Shown here: piece after piece, positions 26,001-38,000 of the stretch | How the letters are laid out: every line of letters begins with the position of its first letter | Position numbering within the stretch: the stretch's first letter is position 1 | NCBI RefSeq assembly: GCF_021730395.1 | Contig: NC_069371.1 | Coordinates: 68,850,001 to 68,914,000 of the forward strand | DNA length: 64,000 nucleotides | Source of the DNA: Mercenaria mercenaria | Taxonomy: Eukaryota > Mollusca > Bivalvia > Venerida > Veneridae | Reading direction: 5' to 3' | Made by a program: the position numbers and the translations under genes | The notes under the pieces: generated by a model | What the model was told of the DNA's origin: nothing | The model's database searches: none | Seen by the model: the letters and a program-made list of their open reading frames with translations, nothing else

Positions 26001-29000
26001 GCATTATTCATTTTGCAAAGCAAAGTTACGGACAGAATGTTTTCAAGGAGTGAAAGGTCAAATTCAAGCAGTTTTTTTCAAAATTCAAGTACTTTTCCAG
26101 GTTTTTTAGGGTTTTTGTCATTTTCAATGAGTTTTCAAGGACTACCATCGAATTCAAGGACTTTTCAAGGCCTGTGCGAACCCTGTCAAAGTTAGTTCCT
26201 TTTAAAGTGGCATTATGCGCATCTTACTGCACAATGTGTATTTTTGGTGAATGTTTTATAAAAGCAATGTTCGGTTGCTACGCATTTAAATGTGTTAAAT
26301 TAACAATAATGCCACGTAAGTATTTGTAGTTGATGCTTTAGAAATAAAGAAATCAGACTAATAAAATATTACAATGTAGTTCTTTCTTTTTATCTTCTAC
26401 GCAGTGATCTCCCTTACCTACAGATACAGATTTCTGAACTTGAAGGGAAGCAACTCATGTGAGCAGTTGAACTTCTTTAAAAAAGACTGCCCCAGTCAAA
26501 ATAAGAAAAGTCATATTTGGAAACTTATTATTTTGTACTGGTAACAGGAAGAGGTTGGTATATTGGGTTAAAAGCTATAATTTCCTCCACCCTTTTTACA
26601 CACACACATCTATTTCAGCTGGATTTTTACTTGAAAATGTGCCTAACTCCATTTTAAATGATGTGAGAATAATAGTGTTAGGACATTTTATATCCTGTAA
26701 AGTCTTGTCTGCTTAAAATCGCAAATCAATACTTTGGAACCTAGTAAGAAATAAGCAATTGTACAAACCTTTATTCTACCACTGCTAAGTTCTTCGCTAA
26801 CTTTCAATCTGTTATCAACTACTCTTTTTACATCTCTCTGGAGCTTTCGTCCAAAATCTTTAAACATTGTCGAACCACCTGATAACACTATGTTCTGAAA
26901 TCAAACAATATTTAACATGTTTTACTACTGACTGTAAAAAGATGGTAATACCACTTACAATAAAACCTTAATGGAGCAATCAATAGAAAACTGAAGTTAC
27001 ATATAGTAGAAAAAAACTCAGTTTGAATATCAATGCCTGCGCCCATCAAAGTTGGTCTGAAACTTAGATACACTGCAAATGGCTAAATATTCTTTTAGCG
27101 AAGTAATTGTTCCATAGGCATGGATTGTGAAGAAACTTTGCATGAATGTGCAATCTACAGCAAAAAATAGGTCAGCAAGATTGCAAAAAATAGGTCAGCA
27201 AAATTTCCGTAAGTATAAATTTACTGTGAACTTCTTATATAACTGTTCCCTAAAAGCATTTGAACTGGTATGAACCCGAATTCCTCATAAACAAGAGCTG
27301 TCTCTATAGGATGACACATGCCCCCGATGGCACTTTGAATGAATAGTTATGGCCGATGTTAGAGTTTAGGACCTTTGACCTACGGAGCTGGGTCTTGTGC
27401 GCGACACGTCGTCTTATTGTGCTACACATTCATGCGTAGTTATTGTTTGTTTGTTTGTTTTGGGTTTAACGCCGTTTTTCAACAGTATTTCAGTCATGTA
27501 ACAGCGGGCAGTTAACCTAATCAGTGTTCCTGGATTCTGTACCAGTACAAACCTGTTCTCCGCAAGTAACTGCCAACTTCCCCACATGAATTATCAGAGG
27601 TGGAGGACGAATGATTTCAGACATAATGTCGTTTATCAAATAGTCACGGAGAACATACGCCTCGCCCGAGGATCGAACTCGCGACCCCGCGATCCGTAGA
27701 CCAACGCTCTTACCTACTGAGCTAAGCGGGCGGGCTGCGTAGTTATTGTAAAATCCATGCATGAATGACAAAGATATGGACCGGACACGCCCATCAATGC
27801 ACTATCCTTTAACGTCTAAGTATGACCTTGACCTTTGAGCTACGGACCTGGGTCTTGCGCGCGACACGTCGTCTTACTGTGGTACACATTCATGCCAAGG
27901 TATTTGAAAATCCATCCATCGATGACAAAGATATGGACCGGACACGAAAATTGCGGCCAGACTGACTGACAGACCGACAGACTGACAGACGGTTCAAAAA
28001 CTATATGCCTCCCTTCGGGGGCATAAAAAACTTAATTAATGATATATTACCATTTTTTAAGGTTCCACTGTCTTTGTTTTCATTACAAAAGCCAAGTTAT
28101 CTTTGAAATAGTTTATAAGATTTTAAATGTTACAAATGTGTAATACTGTGAAATCATTAATATTCGTGGGGACTAATTTTTGTGGTTGAGTCAATCCATG
28201 AATTTAATCCCAACGAACAAGTAAAATTCCCATTAATTTTATGTTCAAAAGTTGAAATCCACGAATTCATATCCCCATGAAATTGCCGTTTAGATCAAAA
28301 CCACGAAATTTCATGCCCACAAAATTAAGTGGTTTTACACTAAGTCACCTTATACAGTCCTCTTCTAACATCTATTGGACTTTGTTGGATCACAGTATCT
28401 ACTACTTCGGATATTGGTGTCGTAAAATCAGGGTTTGAAAACTGAAATAGGTCAACAAGAACAACAGTTACACTACACAGTGAATAGGACATAGTAGAGT
28501 TGCTTTAGGAAAAACAACATTAGTTCTATTTCACATTGTCCAGCAGCTACATATAATTTTAACTCTCGGCAGAACGAAACATCTCAAAACACAATCATAA
28601 ACAGAACTTAATATTACTGAAATGTCAATTAGGATGAACATACGATACTTTTTTCCCTCTGAAAAATCTTTGCACAGCATGAAACCATGCCATAATCTGC
28701 TAAAGTGTTGCAATGGTTTTGCATTATCAAATCATTAACATTTGGAATAACGTGATAACAAATATTTCATGTCAGTTTAACTGATTTTATCTTTAATCTA
28801 TGTAGCAAACTGAGCATATAAGGATGTTATTTTTTTAATTCTATACATGAAATTGTAGCTTTAATCGCAAGACTGATAAAACAACACATACCTCAGGATG
28901 GAAGAATATTTCAGGCCCTAAGAATCTCTCGTATCCTACATCTACAGCAAACTGTTGTCGTGTAACTGAGTTCATACCCTCAAATCTTTTCATCCATTTA

Positions 29001-32000
29001 CCTGGATCTTGGTCATATTTTGCAAATTCTTTTGCTATGTCAGGGCACACGTAACTAAATCTTTCCTGAAAGTGAAAAAAAAATCAGTTTAACAATCCAA
29101 CACTTAAAGAGATCATTCATGCAGTACAAAAGATAACCAACCATACGCAATAGATGCAACAGTAACATGTTAGATATTGTTTGATATTCTTATTCATATT
29201 TTCATAAAAGGTCCTAATAGTCATTCTTGAATTAGACCTTTTACCTCCAAGTATGACCTTGACCTTTGAGCAAGGGCTCCGGGATTTGCGCATGACATGT
29301 TGCCTCATCATGGAGAACATCTGTGCCAAGTAATATTGAAATCCCTTAATGAATGACAGAGTTATGGACCGGACACGAAACAGACCCTGTTCATGCCATG
29401 TTAACATTAAATTTTGACTACTAAGTGTGACCTTGACCTTTGAGCTAGGGGTCTGAAAGTTGTGCACGACATATCGTCTTATTATGACGTACAATTTTGC
29501 CAATTGATATTAAAATCCCTTCATGGATGAGAGAGTTATGGACCGGACAGTAAAAAAACCCTGTTGACCTTTGACCTCCAATTGTGACCTTGACCTTTGA
29601 GTTAGGGGTGCCGGTTTTGCGCATGACACGTCGTCTCAACATGGGGAACACTTGTGTCAAGTAATATTAAAATCCCTTCATGGATGAAAGAGTTATGGAC
29701 CGGACACGAAACAGACCCTGTTCATGCCATGTTAACATTTGACTACTAAGTGTGACCTTGACCTTTGAGCTAGGGGTCTGAAAGTTGTGCAAGACACATC
29801 GTCTTATTATGAGGTACAATTATGCCAAGTGATATTAAAATCCCTTCATGGATGGGAGAGTTATGGACCGGACAGGAAAAAAGCCCTGTTGACCTTTGAC
29901 CTCCAATTGTGACCTTGACCTTTAAGCTAGGGGTCCGGGTTTTGCACATGACACGTCGTCTCATCATAAGGAACATTTGTGCCAAGTAATAATAAAATCC
30001 CTTCATGGATAAAAGAGTTATGGACCGGACACGAAATTGCGGACGGACGGAATCACAGAATGACAGAATGACGGAAAAGCGCATTCCTATAGTCCCCAAA
30101 ACTGGTTTTTAACCAGTAGGGGACTAATAATTTTACCAACAGTTTATGCTGAAATTAACTGAATGTGTTAAGACTGCTAAACTGGAATAAGTAGAAGTCC
30201 TGCAACAGACTGTTTGCCAATCTATCAAAAAATATTCAGTGGTCTCTAAACAAAATGGGCATCAGTCTACCAACAGTACCATATGACCTCCAGACTATCA
30301 ACAGATAAGACCCTGTTATCAACCGATTAAGCACAAGACTAACAAGAATATGAGTACCAGTTTACAAACAGAATGAGTACCAGTCTATTAAGGATTTTTC
30401 TGCAGTCTCATCAACTGAATTTATACTACCCACGTGTACCAGTCCTCAAGACAGAATATATCACTAATTTAGCACAAGTTTATAAAATAAAATATGCACC
30501 ATTCTATAATTAGACAATCAACAGGAGTACCAGTCTAAATCTACACTATCAACATGAGTACCAGTCTATCAACAAACCTACCTTAATAGCTTTAGCAGTT
30601 TCTAGAGACTGTTCTGGAGGAATGCCGACCTCTCGTTCCCTCAGTAACTGCTGTATGAAGTAGGTAATATCTCTTCCAGCTATTGGGATATGTTTTATAC
30701 AGCTGCCAATTACATAGCCTTCAGCCTACAATAAAAAAGATATATTAAATGAAAAGGGGTTGAAAAATACTTTGTTGTTTGGTTTTTTTTTCATGTAATT
30801 AATTTATTGAAAATCAAGTTAAATATAATGTATACAAGTTCTAACTGTAAAACACATTTTTTGTTAATGCTCTCCATTTGAAAATAGTGAAATATCATAA
30901 ATACTATCATTCAGACAATCTCTGTATTAAACTCAATCTGGTGTTAAATTTGTATAACAGGATGCAAAACATTTAAATACCTAGACAGGATGCAAAGCAT
31001 TTACAAACCCAGACAGAGTAGATTGTCATTCAATCTGGTTATGTAAGTTTAAACTGGCTAGCGTTTTGTATGCTGACGACATTAACTACTACTAGTCACG
31101 GTATCATTTATTAATGGTAGGAATTTTTCCCTTGTCAAAGCAGGATGGTTCAAGGCTTATGTTATAAGACCACAGTTTCTAACATAGACTGATGGAAATC
31201 TGCAACAAAGTTACAAACTTTATTTCATCTTGTTGGGTTTAAAGCCACATCAGTTTTGGTTAAATCATAAAGTGTCAACATTCCAGCTTTTGATGGATGA
31301 GAAAGTTCCAAAGTGTTCATTCAGGCAGACATATTGGGAGAAACACCAACCTACTGTAAGTCAGCTAAATGGCTTCCTAACATGAGAAGAATTCTACATC
31401 CAAAGCCTGGTTTTGAACTCAGATCTGTGAAGCCAGTCAGTCAGCTACATTTATCACTAGGTCATGGAATCCCTACATTAAACTTTGTTATCATGAGTCA
31501 CTTACTACTGGAATGACATGGGTAACTCCATCTCCAGAGTCTATCACAGTTCCTGTAAGGGTTCTCTCCCCTACTTGTCTCGATGTCCACGACGCTGCCA
31601 ACGCTAAAACAGCCTAAAGATAAAGAAATCAGTGCTTTGTATGAGTAATATGCCATTTAATAAATCTACAAGATGGATCTGTGTACAACTAACTGCTACA
31701 AGCATCTGCATAATATATTAGAATATGCTTTTTTTTTGTTTCATACCCTGAAACAACGTATTCGTTTCTTTGTTTTCTTTCTGATTTTTCATGAACAAAA
31801 AGTTCTTAACCATTTTCCATGTCTGTAGTACTAGCAGATTGATTTAGTTCTGTAATTTCAAAAAGTTTGAAGACAAAATCTAATATGAAAATCTTTTAGC
31901 TCTTACAAATGAAGTTTCTCCCAACTCCCTATTTCATCTAGTATATTATTACATTTTTACTTTGCATTCACAACATCTGATTTTTGCCTTTTTTGGTGAA

Positions 32001-35000
32001 TCAAAGTTATACCAAATCAAGCTTTACTCAACATGTGTATGTACAATGTACATACCATGTATAAAATCTGACCGTAAGCAGACCACAATGACTGATACAA
32101 TGTTGTTTTACATATTGTAAACAAGACAAACACGGTATATGATCCGTAGATGTGCAAACAGACCTCATTAATACATCAATAACACACCGAGGCTGTCAAC
32201 TGATTGACAAGTAGCATAAAACAGCACATCTATAATGAAATTGACAGGTTTATGATTATACATGTTAGTATGGACATTATAATCATAATTACAGGTGAGA
32301 ACGTAGACTTACCTGTACAGCAATATATAGACCTGGTACATTGAAAGACTCAAACATAATTTCTGCAGTATATTCCCTGTTTTCTGGTGTGTTCAATGGA
32401 GGCTCAGTCTGAAATTGTTCAGCAAGTCCATATTATTATAATCGACAGTTTGCAACTTACTTTTCACTGCCAACAGCTCTCAAAAAATTTAAATTCCCTT
32501 AATTGACCTTAATAATTGTCCTTACACTAAGTATTTATTCTACATTCATTTTAACAAGTAATCAGCTAATCAGATCAATTGTTTGCTGATGTATTTAATG
32601 AAAATACCTCTTTTTGGTACCATTACCAGTTTTATTGCACAATAGATTTATTCATAAATTGACTTTAATTGCAATTAAACCGGAATTTAGTAAAACAAGA
32701 GCTGTCACTAATGGTGACAAATGCCCCCGCAGCACCTTGACCTTTAACCTGATGACCCCAAAGTCAGTAGGGTTGGTGTACTCATAAAGTACTATCAGCA
32801 TGTAAAGTTAGAAGGTCCTGGGTGAAGTGGTTCGCGAGTAAAGTGCTTTCATGCAAAAAGTTAACATTGGCCCCTGTGACCTTGACCTTTGACCTGGTGA
32901 CCCCAAAGTCAGTAGGAGTGGTGTACTCTACATGTACTATCAGCATGTGATGTTTGAAGGTCCTGGGTGCAGTGGTTCACGAGTAAAGTGCCTTCATGCA
33001 AAAACTTAACGTTGACCCCTGTGACCTTGACCTTTGACCTGGTGACCCCAAAGTCAGTAGAGGTGGTGTACTCAATAAGTACTATCAGCATGTGAAGTTT
33101 GAAGGTCCTGGGTCCAGTGGTTCGCAAGTAAAGTGCCTTCATGCAAAAAGTTAACATTGGCTCCTGTGACCTTGACCTTTGACCTGGTGACCCTGAGGTC
33201 AGTAGGGGTGGTGTACTCAATAAGTACTATCAGCAAGTGAAGCTTGAAGGTCCTGGGTGCAGTGGTTCGCGAGTAAAGTGCCTTCATGCTAAAAGTTAAC
33301 GTTGGTCCCTGTGACCTTGACCTTTGATCTGGTGACCCCAAAATCAGTAGGGGTGGTGTACTCAATACGTACTATCAGCAGGTGAAGTTTGAAGGTCCTG
33401 GGTGCAGTGGTTCATGAGTAAAGTGCCTTCGTGCAAAAAGTTAACGTTGGTCCCTGTGGCCTTGACCTTTGATCTGGTGACCCCAAAGTCAGTAGGGGTG
33501 GTGTACTCAATAAGTACTATCAGCAGGTGAAGTTTGAAGGTCCTGGGTGCAGTCGTTCGCGAGTAAAGTGCCTTCATGAAAAATGTTAACGTTGGCCCTT
33601 GTGACCTTGACCTTTCACCTGGTGACCCCATAGTCAGTAGGGGTGGTATACTCAATAAGTACTATCAGCATGTGAAGTTTGAAGGTCCTGGGTGCAGTGG
33701 TTCGCAAGTAAAGTGCCTTCATGCAAAAAGTTAACGTTGTGAGGAACGAACTAATGAACGAACGAACGGATGGACAGTTGAAAACTAATATGCCTCCCTT
33801 TGGGGGCATAAAAAAAAATTACTAAGCAGTACTTTCATGTAAAACAATTTCTTCTATTTCCATGTATAATGAGCATTATATAAATCAAGCAACTAAATTA
33901 GGAAAAGCATTATGCATTGTGTATCCAAATAGGGTACATCAGAGATTTATCTTATATTATGAATAAAACTCTGTATGAAACAGTTTACCAGTAAGAAATA
34001 ATGATCTTCTGGCTCTGATCGGAGGTATTTGAAGATGGCCTGCTCCCAAAATCTCTCCATTAAATCCCAGTCATCTACTATACCATGTCGAATAGGCCAC
34101 TGAAATCACACAATTAGTTTTCTTTAAATCATTTACAACCAAAAATGCTACAAATTCTAATCTTAATACAGAGCAACCATTACAAAAGACAACTTCACTG
34201 AAAGCACTATTCTGTTACTGCTGTTCTAAAATTACATCAATAAACCTAACAGGTCAAAAACAGGGCCTTCGATAACATGTAAAATGGCTGTGTGGTCCAA
34301 CCTTCCAAATTCTTGTGAACGGATATGAAATATGCATGTTCCATCTTTATTGTTAACAACAATCATGTTCTTTTTGTACTTTCAACAGATACTAGAGTGT
34401 TAAATACAACTTTTCTGACATTTCAACAGAAAGTAAAATGTTACATATCACTTTTCTCACACTTCAAGTCTCATTTCTTGATGTAAGTTGTTAAAGTCTG
34501 TTTTTGTTTTGTAAAGTCAACAAGTTTCAGGTCAAAATACAACCTTCCATGCTATTAAACCATGTTAACCTTTAGCATGCTAGATAAATTGTCGTCTGCT
34601 GGAAATGTCGTCTGCTAAAATTGTAAAGTTCATTCAGTTTGCTCCAAAATTGGAAGAAATATTGTCAGAGTAGCAAACAGCTTGGAACCTGATCAGACGC
34701 CGATTTAATCGGCGTCTGATCTGGTTCCAAGCTGTTTGCAAAGGCTGTTAAATTCGCCTGCAGCAGGCTAAGGGTTAAATAAACCTGATAAAGCTTGTTT
34801 ATTTTCTTCCTTATAGAAATCCTCTTTTTGTAGTTTCAATAAAAGAAACTTAATACTGTTAAATTATCTTCCTGGTCATTCAGTACAAACATTCAATAAC
34901 CCAGACACCATATTTATCCATGAATTCTCTTAAATAAATTAGACTTGAATCCCATCTTTAGACTACTTCAGAAGTTCCTGTTTTTAATAAAAATTATATC

Positions 35001-38000
35001 TCTGAATGAATTCAAACTTAAAGGAGTATAATGTATTTCAAAAGGTCTTTCTTTTCTGCATCATTTTCTAACAAAACCGACATTTTTATTCAAATCTTCA
35101 CTGACCTTGACCCCATTTTTCAATCGTCATTGTAGCCTATTTTAAAACAAATACCAACAGATAGAATGTAATTTTACTTAATAATGTGTTCACAACAGTG
35201 GCAAAATCAATTGTCAGACTTGCCTAACAAGTGCCATAGCCCATAAAGACAAGCAGAATTTCACTAGAATTCACTATTTAACCATTACACAGACAAGTAG
35301 AAAAAAAACAGTTAAGTAAATCAAAATCAGATTTCACCACCCCTGGTCATACAAATGCAATTTTGACATCTGTATAATATGAGTGTAACTTTTCAACTGT
35401 TAATCAAGTGAAATCAAACATCCAAAAACAAATTTTGGCCTCACCTTTACAGCGTATGAGGTTGCATTGAGAGCCTCGTCTCCAATGAAAAAGTCCAGAT
35501 CTTCAACCCCCTTCCCGAGACGACTGATGGATTTATTACCAACGGAAGCAGTTTCTTTCACAGCAATGGCTGATGGGATGATGAACTGAGGTTCTGTGTT
35601 CCCAGCATATCCCATTTTTGTATACCTGAAAGGAAAGTGACAACAATTGTACAACTGTAAACATACATATAATAAAGTCTTTCACGAACCTAGTCTTTAC
35701 CTAATATACCAGTTGTTTGAGATAGCTGCTTACTGGCTGAATTTTGCACAGATTCTCAAAACTTTTTAGAGCAACTTTTAGCATGTTCAATGCAAAAGTA
35801 ACATACTTAAAATATCATATACAGGGATATTTTCCTTCTATCTTATGAACCATTTATTATAGGCCTCTTACGCTCTTACCTCAGAAAATTTCTTTCAAAT
35901 TATGCAGTTTTCCCCTAAAATCAACTTCCTTCATCAGGGTTTTAATCCCCTTTGCCCATATACTAATCTACTGTTTCAAAGATTTAAGGCCATAGGCTCC
36001 AAAGACCAAAGAAAATAGCCTCACTTAAGAAGCTAAATGAAAAACGCCTGAGTCACTTCCATAAATCTGACTTGGTCAAGTATATGTGAGAAACATCCTT
36101 CAGGGTTTTGCCGAGGATCAAAAATGGTGGGGACACATGTCCCTTTGGTATGAAAAATGTGGGGACATTTTCAAAATCTTGGGGATAACAACTTTTGACC
36201 ATATGTCAATAAAATAAGACAGGAACAGCTTTAAAACTGAAGTCTTTATTTCAGTCCAACGATTGATACTCTTTAAATCAACACTCCCGAAATTTGGAGT
36301 CATTTCCCTTCTTGGCTTCATTCGAATTTTCTGCACCCTTTGTGGTTTGATTTTGTGACGCATTTTCAATTTTGGAGGCTTTTAGTGTAGAATGGTTGAC
36401 AGATTTTGTACACTTTCAATTTCACCTGCTGAGACAGTGGGTGGAGAACGATTAACAACACGGGTTTGTGTGTTCTATGGGGTCAAAATTCAAATTATAG
36501 TTATGAGAATTGTGTCTCCTGGTGTAGACTTTGATAGTAAATAACTATTTTGAGTTTCAAGTCAAAAGCTTTAATAGTAACAGAGATATTTGACTTTATC
36601 AAAAATTTTAACAAAAAAATCTAAGTTAAAAGGGGCATAATTCTGTCAAAATTCAATCAGAGTTATGGGGATTGTTTCTCCTGGTGTAGACTTTGATGGT
36701 AAATAAGTATTTTAAGTTTCAAGTCAAAAGCTTTGATAGTAACAGAGATATTTGACTTTATCAAAAACTTTAACTAAAAATTCTAAGTTAAAAAGGGGCA
36801 TAATTCTGTCAAAATTCAAACCAGAGTTATAGGAATTGTGACTACTCAGTCCTGGTGTAAATTTTGATAGTAAATAACTATTTTGAGTTTCAAGTCGAAA
36901 GCTTTAATAGTAACAGAGATATTTGACTTTATCAAAAATTTCAACAAAATTTCTAAGTTAAAAAGGGGCATAATTCTGTCAAAATTCAAACCAGAGTTAT
37001 GGGGATTGTTTCTCCTGGTGTAGACTTTGATGGTAAATAACTATTTTAAGTTTCAAGTCAAAAGCTTTGATAGTAACAGAGATATTTGACTTTATCAAAA
37101 ACTTTAACCAATGCCGACGCCGGGGCGAGTGCAATAGCTCTACATTTTCTTCAAAAAGTCGAGCTAAAAAAGTCGAGCCAAGAAAATACTAGCATAACTA
37201 GTACATGTACTGTAGTGATGTATAGGTTCACTAGGGCATCAAATGGGGTCATAAAAAGTAGTAATTTTAGATATGCAGGTAACCAGCAGTCAGACAAATA
37301 TTTTGAAAATGATTTACTGCTATGTTGAGACTGAAATTTAAATAAGTAACTAAAATATTTTTACACATCTTTTTACCATTAATCTTTCCAACTGTGCACA
37401 TGTATTAAAGTTAATCCAAAATCCAACTTTTAAAAGTTGATGTGAAGGCAAGAGAAGCTACCTCTCAACAACTCAAATTTTATCTTATTCAAATCCTTGA
37501 TAATTAAAACAGATGTTGAATAAATCGGCATAAAAATAGACATCCCTGCATTTTACAACTAATAACATGAAAGTAAAAGAAACCAAGACAAATTCATCAA
37601 CACAAACGGAATTGCAGTTTAATAATTTCTTCTCCGGTTGATACTTGGACAGAAAAAACCTACTATGCATGAACAAAAATGCTACATATTTCTAAACCCC
37701 AATTCCATTCATACCAAAAGCTGTTGTGGTATCATCATAACAGTTAAAGTAAACACAGTCCTGTGAAAGTGCTTTTTTTTTCCATACATATCAAGAACAA
37801 ACATCCAATGATCTGGATCATGAAACAATTGTGTGAATAGCACCTAATTAAGTGGTTATTATGTGTGCAGAAACGGGCGCTGTGACATGATACTAGTTTC
37901 AAATCAGAATCTGTTCCTCAACTAGTTGAATTAATCCTGAAGTATTAGGTATAATCTGTGTTATGGATATGAATGCCAGTATTTACTATAGAGTTTGGCC

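Noticed and set aside
29117-30099. Minus-strand frames with repeating SKVKVT(I/L)GGQRS peptides
   Set aside because: Read-through of the TGACCTTGACC-type repeat units in ARP3 intron 6, not a protein family.
32909-33809. Four overlapping minus-strand open frames of 64-103 residues with similar repeated peptides
   Set aside because: They are the 145-bp tandem units read in one frame; no start context, splice sites or domain.
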